7,922 nucleotides of DNA from an uncultured Chloroflexota bacterium. Lineage in GTDB: Bacteria; Chloroflexota; Anaerolineae; Aggregatilineales; Phototrophicaceae. The position numbers were made by a program, and so were the translations under genes. Shown in pieces: positions 1 through 5,907 of the stretch (position 1 is its first letter; each line of letters opens with the position of its first letter). The DNA lies in the NCBI GenBank assembly GCA_937927665.1, contig CALBRY010000149.1, positions 1 through 7,922 of the forward strand. Direction: 5' to 3'. Below the pieces are notes generated by a model, which made no database searches, was not told the origin of the DNA, and saw nothing but the letters and a program-made list of their open reading frames with translations.

Positions 1-843
1 CAAGACCGCGCCCGATGCGCGGCGGATCATGATCTGCGCTGGAAATGCCGCATCATAGATCGCAGCAAGCGCCGCCCGGTGCGCGAGATTCGCCGGAAGC
101 CCGTCAAACGCTTCGGGGAGTTCGCGCCAGCCATCCGGCGGCAGTCTGAACGCCATCGTTTCGCCGTACAGCGCGAACAGGCGCGGGTAAAGTTCGGCAA
201 GCGCTGGCGTGATCGCTTCGTGGCGATGCATCGCCCAATAGAGTTCCGCCCACCCTTCAATCAGCCGATCCGTGTGTTCGTTCAACATCGGAAGCGCATC
301 GAGCGCGGCGCGCATCACTTCGGCAAGCGCCGGATCATCGGTCAGCGCCGCCCCGCCGTTTCCCACATCGATGATCTTCCCCGTTCCAAAGCTGAACAGG
401 CTGACATCCCCCCACGATCCGGCAGGCTGATCATCAACCCGTGCGCCGATCGCCAGCGCCGCATCTTCGATCACAAACGCGCCGCGTGCGTGCGCCCATG
501 CCGTGATCGCCTGCATCGGCGCGGGCATTCCGTACAAATGGCACGGGATCACCGCCGCCGGATGATCGATTCCCGCCTGTTCCAGTGTTTCGACCGAGAC
601 ATTCCCCGTTTGCGGATCGATATCGACCAACTGAGGAATCGCCCCCGATCTCAACACTGCCCACAATACCGCGTAGCAGGTATTCGCCGGGATCAGCACC
701 ACGCGGTTCTGTGCATTGATCGCCCTCAGCGCCGTTTCGATAACGGCAGAACCGCGCCCGCATGCGATCGCATAGCGCCGCCCGGTGAGCATTTTAAGTA
801 GATGTTCCGCCGCGATCCGCGCCGCGTGTGATCGTCGTTTCAT
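1..843 (-). CDS. DegT/DnrJ/EryC1/StrS-family PLP-dependent aminotransferase, C-terminus cut by the window edge
   Basis: This enzyme class transfers an amino group to a (usually nucleotide-linked) keto-sugar in the cytoplasm; some members act in antibiotic or cell-surface sugar pathways. I translated 281 codons leftwards from the ATG at 841-843, open to base 1. The fold-type I landmarks appear in order: GRGSAVIETAL (29-39) for the cofactor phosphate loop, PANTCYAV (52-59), CHLYGMP (101-107), VIEDAA (124-129) with Asp127 expected to contact the PLP pyridine nitrogen, SFGTGK (151-156) with Lys156 as the likely Schiff-base lysine, and GNGGA (161-165). Family members usually have about 350-400 residues, so the C-terminal part lies outside the window. 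The start is the first in-frame ATG after a stop at 865-867, and AGGCGG lies 6 nt upstream as a one-mismatch ribosome site. The gene diverges from the next one. The family call is firm, but the sugar substrate cannot be told; the SFGTGK variant of the usual SFxPxK is mildly unusual. Confidence 0.9.
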   Translation of the reverse strand, partial: MKRRSHAARIAAEHLLKMLTGRRYAIACGRGSAVIETALRAINAQNRVVLIPANTCYAVLWAVLRSGAIPQLVDIDPQTGNVSVETLEQAGIDHPAAVIPCHLYGMPAPMQAITAWAHARGAFVIEDAALAIGARVDDQPAGSWGDVSLFSFGTGKIIDVGNGGAALTDDPALAEVMRAALDALPMLNEHTDRLIEGWAELYWAMHRHEAITPALAELYPRLFALYGETMAFRLPPDGWRELPEAFDGLPANLAHRAALAAIYDAAFPAQIMIRRASGAVL

Positions 844-888
844 TGGCTGCCGCCTAAGTTTTCGCTAACTGCCAGACGTGGCATACCG

Positions 889-894
889 TATAAT
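889..894 (+). promoter_or_regulatory. Candidate -10 box (TATAAT) in the divergent 116-base intergenic region
   Basis: A perfect TATAAT lies 66 bases before the start of the rightward gene at 960. No recognisable -35 hexamer sits 16-18 bases upstream and there is no extended TGn, so the assignment rests on the -10 alone. The element is nearly self-complementary and reads TATTAT on the other strand, so it could instead belong to the leftward aminotransferase gene. Nothing else notable was seen between 844 and 959 except the ribosome site GGAG at 948-951. Confidence 0.35.
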
Positions 895-959
895 AACCCT
901 CTGTCTCGGATGCACAGGGTTTACACCAGTCATCTTTTCAAGCAAGCGGAGTTTTCCTC

Positions 960-1763
960 ATGGCAATCGATCACATTGTCGATTATTCGTGTGTCCCAAA
1001 ACAGACACTCGGTACTGAAGATATTCTTGACCGGATCAAGTTTCGCGAGCGGGCGCTGACGGTGATCCGCACCTTCCGCGACGCGGGCGATATGCGCCCA
1101 CCAAGCGAGATGGGTTTTGAATACACGCGCAGTCAGCCGGATGGCTCAGAAGAAACGCAGTTGATTGTCGTGCAAAATGCGCTCGATAACGCCGATGCGC
1201 TCGAACCGCTGCAAGTTCACTGCGAAGGATGCCCCGCCAACGTGACCGGGAATCCGTTCGGGTGCATGAATTTTGTTCAGTATCCGATCAGCACGGCGGC
1301 GGAACGTTGGCTTCTCGATCGGCTGCCACCCCCCGAAGAACCGCTTCTGTGGCTGCTGCTGCGTAAAAGTGTAGAGGAATTGGGGTACGACGGGACGAGC
1401 GTCGCGGCGCTGCGCCAGAACCCGATCTATTTTGAGGAGTCTCAGGTATTGGGGCGCGATCTGGTCGAATTTGTGTTTAGCGCCAATCAAGCCTTTGAGA
1501 TGCTGTTCTTGCTCGGTCATGTCCAACCGCCGCACGCCGCGATGCTGCTCATGTTCTTTGGTGCGGTGCAGCGCAAAATCGAAGCGAACGTCATCGTCCA
1601 GATCATGAACCGGATGCTCTCACCGGATCAAATTGACCAGCACTTTCCATTTTTGATGCAGCCGGAAGAAAGCGACGACCGGACGATCCGCGAACTCAAG
1701 CGATTCTTTCATGCGCTGTGGCGCACATGGCGGCTGAATTCGATGCTGCTGCTCGATGTGTAG
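960..1763 (+). CDS. Conserved-looking hypothetical protein with a four-cysteine motif (possible metal or Fe-S site)
   Basis: I do not recognise a named family. The 267-residue product has no signal peptide and no convincing membrane span, so it is probably cytoplasmic. It contains exactly four cysteines: Cys11 near the N-terminus and Cys88, Cys91 and Cys102 in a compact block at 87-104 (HCEGCPAN, then NPFGCMN). A CxxC pair plus two single cysteines with no others in the protein is what one expects of a zinc or iron-sulfur site, with His87 as a further candidate ligand. The rest looks mainly helical, with conserved-looking stretches at 115-135 (ERWLLDRLPPPEEPLLWLLL) and 174-203, and an Arg/Trp-rich C-terminus (HALWRTWRLN, 251-260). 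The start is supported by GGAG at 948-951, 8 nt upstream. The gene stands alone between a divergent neighbour and a terminator at 1772-1804. I have an impression of similar CPAN...FGC proteins in Chloroflexota, but this is recollection only. Confidence 0.8.
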   Translation: MAIDHIVDYSCVPKQTLGTEDILDRIKFRERALTVIRTFRDAGDMRPPSEMGFEYTRSQPDGSEETQLIVVQNALDNADALEPLQVHCEGCPANVTGNPFGCMNFVQYPISTAAERWLLDRLPPPEEPLLWLLLRKSVEELGYDGTSVAALRQNPIYFEESQVLGRDLVEFVFSANQAFEMLFLLGHVQPPHAAMLLMFFGAVQRKIEANVIVQIMNRMLSPDQIDQHFPFLMQPEESDDRTIRELKRFFHALWRTWRLNSMLLLDV

Positions 1764-1771
1764 GCTGGGAA

Positions 1772-1804
1772 ACAAAAAACGCCGCGCTTGGCGACGTTTT
1801 TTGT
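1772..1804. terminator. Bidirectional rho-independent terminator shared by the four-Cys gene and tRNA-Phe
   Basis: The inverted repeat ACAAAAAACG (1772-1781) matches CGTTTTTTGT (1795-1804). Inside it CGCC (1780-1783) can pair with GGCG (1790-1793) around a GCGCTT loop. Six T residues (1797-1802) follow the GC stem on the plus strand, and the six A residues at 1774-1779 give a T run on the minus strand. It starts 9 bases after the stop codon at 1761-1763 and ends 2 bases from the 3' end of the tRNA, so it can terminate both converging transcripts. Confidence 0.85.
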
Positions 1805-1805
1805 G

Positions 1806-1878
1806 TGCCGAAAGCCGGACTTGAACCGGCGACCCACGCATTTTCAGTGCGTTGCTCTACCAACTGAGCTACCTCGGC
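1806..1878 (-). tRNA. tRNA-Phe, anticodon GAA
   Basis: Read on the minus strand, the 73 bases fold as a complete cloverleaf. The acceptor stem is GCCGAGG with TTTCGGC and includes two G-U pairs. The D arm is GCTC-AGTTGGTA-GAGC, the anticodon stem ACGCA with TGCGT around the loop CTGAAAA, the variable loop GGGTC, and the T arm GCCGG-TTCAAGT-CCGGC, with discriminator A73. Anticodon GAA at loop positions 3-5 reads Phe codons. The 3' CCA is not encoded; CACA follows, so CCA must be added by the nucleotidyltransferase. The leader is short, with its promoter at 1890-1918, and a hairpin terminator begins 2 bases after the mature end. Confidence 0.97.
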
Positions 1879-1889
1879 ATGTAAAGAGA

Positions 1890-1918
1890 AGTATAACCGC
1901 TCTCGTGTAACTGGTCAA
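1890..1918 (-). promoter_or_regulatory. Sigma-70-type promoter of tRNA-Phe
   Basis: On the minus strand TTGACC (-35, 1913-1918) and TATACT (-10, 1890-1895) are separated by exactly 17 bases. Each matches the consensus at 5 of 6 positions. The predicted transcription start lies around 1883, about 5 bases before the mature tRNA 5' end at 1878, a very short leader. This is the best promoter in the window. Confidence 0.85.
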
Positions 1919-1943
1919 GGCGAAAAATGACCACAAAGCGGCA

Positions 1944-1990
1944 CATCAACGCAAAGGCGTTAAGATTCTCATTCAGCTTTTGCGTTGATG
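1944..1990 (-). repeat. Inverted repeat just downstream of the MDR reductase gene; possible terminator
   Basis: CATCAACGCAAA (1944-1955) is perfectly repeated in inverse as TTTGCGTTGATG (1979-1990). The pairing continues for GGC/GCT with one G-U on the plus strand, giving a 15-base stem around a 17-base loop (1959-1975). It begins 8 bases after the TAA stop at 1999-2001 of the leftward reductase gene, as a 3'-end hairpin would. There is no immediate T run on the minus strand; a short ATTTTT lies some 15 bases further. It could stabilise the mRNA end or terminate weakly. Confidence 0.6.
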
Positions 1991-1998
1991 CGGTTCGC

Positions 1999-3006
1999 TT
2001 ACGCCAGTAGAACGAGTTTCCCCGCGACTCCGCGTGCTTCTAAGAGTCTGTGCGCTTCGGCTGCTTCCGCGAGTTTGAACCGCCGCGCGATGAGCGGTTG
2101 AATACGCCCGTCTTTGAGAAGTTGGAACAGGGCGGATAGGTCTTGGCGGAACCAATCGGGATGCTGCTTTTTAAGCCCCGTTATATTGTAAATCACAGCA
2201 GATTTGCCATCCGGCAGTAAGTTACGCAGCATCAAACTCATGTAGCTCGAAAATCCGCCTTTTTCCTCTCCGATAGCACTGCGATACGTGCCGTAGGCGA
2301 CGAGTGTCCCCGAACGTTGTAAACAGCGATACGAACGGGCGAAGTTACTGCCCCCGATCGCATCAAACACGGCATTCACGCCGGGAGGGGTCAGGCTGGC
2401 GATGCGCACGACAAAATCATCGTTCCGGTAGTCAATCGGGACGGCTCCCAACTGCCGTACCGTTTCAGCATTGGCGGCGGATACCGTGCCGAACATCTCC
2501 AATCCGAGGGTTCTGCCCAATTGAAGCAGCGCAGTACCGACTGCGCCGCTTGCGCCATGCACGAGGATTCGCTGCCCCCGCTCGATTTTTGCCAGCCGGT
2601 TCAGCATTTGATAAGCCGTGACATAGGTCAGCACCATGCTGACCGCCTCGGCTGGATCGAGCGAATCCGGAACCGGGACGCATTCCTCAGCAGGTAAGCA
2701 GAGATATTCGGCGTAAGCCCCTGTTACAGTGAGCGCCGCGATCCTTTGCCCGACGCGCAAATCCGTGACGGCTTCCCCTACAGTGTCGATCTGTCCCACC
2801 AGATCATAACCGGGCGAAAATGGCAGCTTCTCTTTCACGCCAAAGTACCGCCCGCGCCGAATCAGGGTATCTGTAAAGCACGCGCTGGTGGCGATCATTT
2901 GGACGCGTACTTCGTTGGGTCGGGGGATCGGGAGGGATTGTTCTTCGACAAAGGTCAGCACGTCGGGCGCACCGTACTGTGTCATCACAATGCGTTGGTA
3001 GCTCAT
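1999..3006 (-). CDS. Zinc-independent medium-chain dehydrogenase/reductase (quinone-oxidoreductase / VAT1-like)
   Basis: The product is a 335-residue cytoplasmic NAD(P)H-dependent oxidoreductase of the MDR superfamily, likely reducing quinones or activated C=C bonds. The N-terminal GroES-like domain covers about 1-130. The Rossmann domain follows, with the nucleotide-binding loop HGASGAVG (150-157). A C-terminal catalytic segment ends in GKLVL (329-333), typical of the family. In the CFTD motif (43-46) Cys43 aligns with the zinc cysteine of alcohol dehydrogenases. However, the GHE motif is GYD (66-68) and the four-cysteine structural-zinc lobe is absent, so the enzyme should work without zinc. 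Length is normal for the family. It lies downstream of, and in the same direction as, the M23 peptidase gene. The 86-base gap holds a strong hairpin (3014-3070) that ends 7 bases before the ATG, and no clear Shine-Dalgarno sequence is visible there. The substrate is unknown. Confidence 0.92.
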   Translation of the reverse strand: MSYQRIVMTQYGAPDVLTFVEEQSLPIPRPNEVRVQMIATSACFTDTLIRRGRYFGVKEKLPFSPGYDLVGQIDTVGEAVTDLRVGQRIAALTVTGAYAEYLCLPAEECVPVPDSLDPAEAVSMVLTYVTAYQMLNRLAKIERGQRILVHGASGAVGTALLQLGRTLGLEMFGTVSAANAETVRQLGAVPIDYRNDDFVVRIASLTPPGVNAVFDAIGGSNFARSYRCLQRSGTLVAYGTYRSAIGEEKGGFSSYMSLMLRNLLPDGKSAVIYNITGLKKQHPDWFRQDLSALFQLLKDGRIQPLIARRFKLAEAAEAHRLLEARGVAGKLVLLA

Positions 3007-3013
3007 AAAAGGG

Positions 3014-3070
3014 GCTTTCTTCAGGCTGCGTTGTTAAGTTAACACCGTTTACGCAGCCTGCGAAGAAAAG
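3014..3070 (-). repeat. Long hairpin with nested palindrome between the peptidase and reductase genes
   Basis: CAGGCTGCGT (3022-3031) and ACGCAGCCTG (3051-3060) form a perfect 10-base stem. Beyond a 2-base bulge (3061-3062) the pairing resumes between TTTCTT (3016-3021) and AAGAAA (3063-3068). The 19-base loop contains the odd palindrome GTTAAGTTAAC (3033-3043). On the minus strand the structure ends close to the reductase ATG and would bury the only purine-rich candidate ribosome site (AAGAAAG). The 3' flank is CCCCTTTT rather than a long T run. It may be a terminator for the peptidase gene, a leader hairpin controlling the reductase, or an operator. The function is undecided but the structure itself is clear. 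Confidence 0.7.
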
Positions 3071-3092
3071 TTGCGCCACATTGCCGGATTTT

Positions 3093-4094
3093 CTACGGCA
3101 GCCACATTTCGATAAACGAAACGCTGTCGATAAACTGCCCGTTAACCGCCATCTCCCAATGAAAATGCGGTCCGCTGGTGCGTCCGGTTGAGCCTGTCAA
3201 GCCGATGATCTGCCCGGCGACAACCTCTTGACCTGTCGTGACATGCACCTGTGAAAGATGCGAATAGCCGGAATACACGCCGTAACCATGATCGATGATC
3301 ACATGACTGCCGCGTATTTCCAGCCGTCCGGAGAATGCCACCCGTCCATTCTGGGTCGCCATGATCGGAACGCCAAGCGTGGTGCGAATATCCCATCCGG
3401 TGTGCCGTGTATTGATCACATCATTAAACGTGCGGAATGCACCAAACGGTGAAGTCAATTCGTTCGGGATCGGCATACGGAAGCTTTCCCCATCCCACAA
3501 ACGTTCCAGCGTGTAGCCCGCGTGGATCGATTCGAGTCGGGCGAGTTCGCTCCGCTCAAGTTCGGCATCTAGCAGATGGGCGGTATCCGGCGGCAGCGTG
3601 ACGATCTGGCGGATAAACGGACCAATAATGATCTGAACCGGAATCGTCAGATTGATCGCGCTGTTATCGGCATAGGTGATGGCGGCGATCAACTCATAGC
3701 CGCTGCGGGCATTCTGTTCCATTCCGGCGGAGACGATGCCGTAAAAGCTGTCCTCGATCTCATCAACGTGAGCCGGAAAAAACGTGATCGCTTCATCGAG
3801 AAAAGAAGCGGTGACGCTGGTGATCGGTGAACCGGACGGATTGACACCATACACGCGCACTACGCCGATCCCGCCCTGTGGCAGGTTGGGAAACAACGCC
3901 TGCATCACCGTTCCGCCATCCTCGGAACGAACGGCATTCGCGGGTGCGGGGCGCGCTCCCATGGTGGGGAGCGGTATCGAAGTCCCGGCGGGAGCATCCA
4001 GTCCGCTGGTATCGGTCGGAGCGGGGTCTTGCGCGAAAATTGGCACAGAAACGAGCAAGCTGATTACGAGCAGTGCAGCGGCGATCAGTCTCAC
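3093..4094 (-). CDS. Secreted M23 (LytM/lysostaphin-type) peptidoglycan metallopeptidase
   Basis: This 333-residue protein should be exported and cut peptide cross-links in the cell wall. Residues 1-21 form a Sec signal peptide with a hydrophobic core and a likely cut after IFA (19-21). A Pro/Ala/Thr-rich linker runs to about 60, and a beta-rich region of unassigned fold covers about 65-205. The C-terminal M23 domain begins near SPFGAF (215-220). The zinc ligands are visible: His231 and Asp235 in HTGWD, and His312 of the HFH motif (310-312), with His310 and the YSHL histidine (279) as expected catalytic residues, so the enzyme looks active. The start is GTG at 4092-4094. GGAG lies 11 nt upstream (4106-4109), and this start alone gives a complete signal peptide. 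A weak promoter guess on the minus strand is TAGGAT at 4141-4146. The reductase gene follows in the same direction. The long N-terminal region before M23 fits Chloroflexota-style wall peptidases by inference. Confidence 0.93.
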   Translation of the reverse strand: MRLIAAALLVISLLVSVPIFAQDPAPTDTSGLDAPAGTSIPLPTMGARPAPANAVRSEDGGTVMQALFPNLPQGGIGVVRVYGVNPSGSPITSVTASFLDEAITFFPAHVDEIEDSFYGIVSAGMEQNARSGYELIAAITYADNSAINLTIPVQIIIGPFIRQIVTLPPDTAHLLDAELERSELARLESIHAGYTLERLWDGESFRMPIPNELTSPFGAFRTFNDVINTRHTGWDIRTTLGVPIMATQNGRVAFSGRLEIRGSHVIIDHGYGVYSGYSHLSQVHVTTGQEVVAGQIIGLTGSTGRTSGPHFHWEMAVNGQFIDSVSFIEMWLP

Positions 4095-4201
4095 GATAGG
4101 AATAGCTCCGAAAAGCAGTTGACGGACTTGAAAGCGCTTGATCCTACCATCTCTTGCCCTAACGATAAACCGCCGAGTCGCGCGCTTTGCCTACGGGTTG
4201 G

Positions 4202-4294
4202 ATTTGTGAAGTTCTGCTGACATTTCATTGAAGCCAAATCATGGTAACATCTCATTTGTGAACGTTTGTGCTGTTGTTCAAGCTTAAGTTCAAG
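4202..4294 (+). promoter_or_regulatory. Repeat-bearing upstream region of the VOC gene
   Basis: ATTTGTGAA occurs at 4202-4210 and again at 4254-4262, 52 bases apart. The similarity continues downstream of each copy (GTTCTGCTG and CGTTTGTGCTG). Closer to the gene, three hexamers lie head to tail: TTCAAG (4277-4282), CTTAAG (4283-4288) and TTCAAG (4289-4294). The last runs into the ribosome site GAGG (4294-4297), 8 nt before the ATG at 4306. TAACAT (4245-4250) is a possible -10 box but has no good -35. The arrangement suggests a regulator site, which is inference. The rest of the 211-base gap (4095-4305) holds only the peptidase leader. Confidence 0.4.
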
Positions 4295-4305
4295 AGGCGA
4301 AGACT

Positions 4306-4677
4306 ATGAAACTCGGCGCGTTTTCGATTAGTTTGAGCGTGAAAGACCTTGAAGCATCGAAGTCATTCTACGAGAAGTTAGGCTTCAGCATTTTTGGCGG
4401 CAATGCGGCAGACAAATGGCTGATTATGAAGAATGGTGATCACATCATCGGATTGTTTCAGGGGATGTTCGATAAGAACATGTTGACCTTTAATCCGGGT
4501 TGGGATCAAGACAGCAACACGCTTGATTCCTTTACGGATGTGCGTGAGCTTCAACGAGAGCTAAAAGCAAAGGGTGTACAAATTCAAACGGAAGCCGATG
4601 AGAGTACAAGCGGACCAAGCAGTTTCGTGATCGTTGATCCTGATGGAAACCCGATCCTTGTTGACCAGCACGTTTGA
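4306..4677 (+). CDS. VOC (glyoxalase / bleomycin-resistance fold) superfamily protein
   Basis: This is a 123-residue cytoplasmic protein, the usual size for a two-module VOC domain. The N-terminal signature SVKDLEASKSFYEKLGF (11-27) and the C-terminal DPDGNPILVDQH (111-122) are characteristic. By my alignment the position carrying the first metal-binding His in glyoxalases is Ser7, and the Glu of the usual DPDGNxIEL motif is Leu118, so classical metal-dependent lyase or dioxygenase chemistry is doubtful. It may instead bind or sequester a small molecule. The start is supported by GAGG at 4294-4297, 8 nt upstream. The gene is a single rightward unit facing the glycosyltransferase gene, whose stop lies 48 bases beyond its own, and I see no terminator hairpin between them (4678-4725). 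GC by hand count is 171/372 (46%), below most neighbours, and codon use is AT-richer (AAA, GAA, TTT frequent), which hints at later acquisition. The superfamily call is firm; the function is unknown. Confidence 0.93.
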   Translation: MKLGAFSISLSVKDLEASKSFYEKLGFSIFGGNAADKWLIMKNGDHIIGLFQGMFDKNMLTFNPGWDQDSNTLDSFTDVRELQRELKAKGVQIQTEADESTSGPSSFVIVDPDGNPILVDQHV

Positions 4678-4725
4678 GCGCGCCGTTCGTAACAGCCTTT
4701 GTTCTCTCAGCTATCCCATTCTGAT

Positions 4726-5904
4726 CTAGCTCGTCTGTTTCGCTGTGCGGATCGTGCGCCCTTTCCACTGCGGTCCGCCATAGCGAATTTGCCAGTAAAT
4801 CGCCTGAAGCGCGATCCGCGTCATCAACAGCGCAGAAATAGGCATCAAGACGGCATCCCCTACACGTTGACGCGTTGCCGCCGCCGTGAGTGCTCGAATC
4901 GTGATCCCGATCAGCGTGAGCATCCCTTCCCACAGCGGTGAAATCGGCGTGAGCGGCGCAAACAGGCTGATCACGAACAGCAGGAGCGGCACGAGGAAGA
5001 TCAACCAGTGGAACACCCACCCGATCAGCAGCCCGATCACGCTCCCATATCCGGCGATGATATTTTTGGCGTAGCCATCGCGCACTTGCTGCCAACTGCG
5101 GTACATACGGCAGGTGATCAAGCCCGCGCCGTCCGCCATCAGCAGACGCGCCCCATTCGCTTTGATGCGGCGCGCAAACGTGATGTCCTCGACGATAGCG
5201 GCGCGGGTAGCACTGTGTCCGCCAACCGCTTCATAAGCAGCGCGGCGGAACATGAGCGCTTGCCCGTTCGCAGCGGCGAACGATGACCAGCGCGTGTAAT
5301 GCACCAGCACGGCGGGCAGATACCCCAGAATCACGAGCGCCATCAGCGGAACGACCAAACGTTCCCCCCATGTGACCGTCGTTTGTGTGCTCCACACGGT
5401 GAGCAGATCGGCGCGGCGTTTCTGCTGCATGGCGGCGAGCGCTTGCAGTGCGCCGGGTTTCCATGTCACATCCGCATCGGTGAACAACAGCAGATCATCC
5501 GCTTCACCGAGTTCTTCCAGCGCGCTTTGCGCCAGTTGATGACACGCCCAATTTTTGCCCAACCAGCCGGGGAGCAGCGGCATTCCCTTAAGAATCCGCA
5601 GCCGTCGATCACCTTTCGCGGCGGCGCGGGCGATCTCGCCTGTTTGATCGTCGCTGTTGTCGTCCAGCACGATCACGCGCAGGCGTGGGTAATCTTGACC
5701 GAGCAAAGACTCAACCGTCGCCGCGATCACGGCGGCTTCGTTGCGGGCGGGGATTAACACGGTGATGTGCGGCGGATGCTCCAACGGCGGAGCAGGGCGC
5801 AAACGCGGAAATGTCAACACGTTTAGGATCGTGATCACCGCGATCGTCATCAGCGCGGCAGTGATGAACAGGAGCAGCAGAATCATTAATGGGAGAGCGT
5901 TCAT
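4726..5904 (-). CDS. Membrane family 2 glycosyltransferase, probable carotenoid glycosyltransferase (CruG/CruC-like)
   Basis: This 392-residue membrane protein is the last gene of the cruF operon. An N-terminal membrane segment (about 5-30) is followed by a GT-A catalytic domain on the cytoplasmic side: IPARNEA (51-57), the nucleotide-sugar aspartates Asp81-Asp82, PGWLGKNWACHQLA (112-125) typical of CrtQ/CruC/HpnB-like enzymes, the metal-binding DAD (143-145), and the probable catalytic-base region VED (238-240). WQQVRDGYAKN (271-281) stands where processive enzymes have QxxRW, so single-sugar transfer is more likely. About three hydrophobic segments follow (288-314, 325-345, 352-372). The ATG lies 3 bases after the stop of the acyltransferase gene, so translation is probably coupled. 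Cyanobacterial cruF and cruG are known to work together on myxol-type carotenoids, which supports transfer of a sugar to the hydroxyl made by CruF. An HpnB-like role in hopanoid metabolism is the main alternative. The GT2 call is firm; carotenoid as acceptor is inferred from context. Confidence 0.93.
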   Translation of the reverse strand: MNALPLMILLLLFITAALMTIAVITILNVLTFPRLRPAPPLEHPPHITVLIPARNEAAVIAATVESLLGQDYPRLRVIVLDDNSDDQTGEIARAAAKGDRRLRILKGMPLLPGWLGKNWACHQLAQSALEELGEADDLLLFTDADVTWKPGALQALAAMQQKRRADLLTVWSTQTTVTWGERLVVPLMALVILGYLPAVLVHYTRWSSFAAANGQALMFRRAAYEAVGGHSATRAAIVEDITFARRIKANGARLLMADGAGLITCRMYRSWQQVRDGYAKNIIAGYGSVIGLLIGWVFHWLIFLVPLLLFVISLFAPLTPISPLWEGMLTLIGITIRALTAAATRQRVGDAVLMPISALLMTRIALQAIYWQIRYGGPQWKGRTIRTAKQTS

Positions 5905-5907
5905 AAG

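Noticed and set aside
79..801. A 240-codon open frame on the plus strand opposite the aminotransferase gene
   Set aside because: Its product is extremely rich in Arg and His without any recognisable motif, as expected of the antisense of a GC-rich gene. The minus strand carries all PLP-enzyme signatures here.
1806..1878. tRNA-Phe as an integration site of a genomic island
   Set aside because: No integrase gene and no second copy of the tRNA 3' end is seen in the window, and the flanking genes look chromosomal.
1999..3006. Reading the MDR protein as a zinc-dependent alcohol dehydrogenase
   Set aside because: Although Cys43 is kept, the catalytic GHE motif is GYD and the structural-zinc cysteine lobe is absent.
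4532..5095. A minus-strand open frame across the 3' part of the VOC gene and the end of the glycosyltransferase gene
   Set aside because: It overlaps two well-supported genes in other frames and has a composition typical of a shadow frame.
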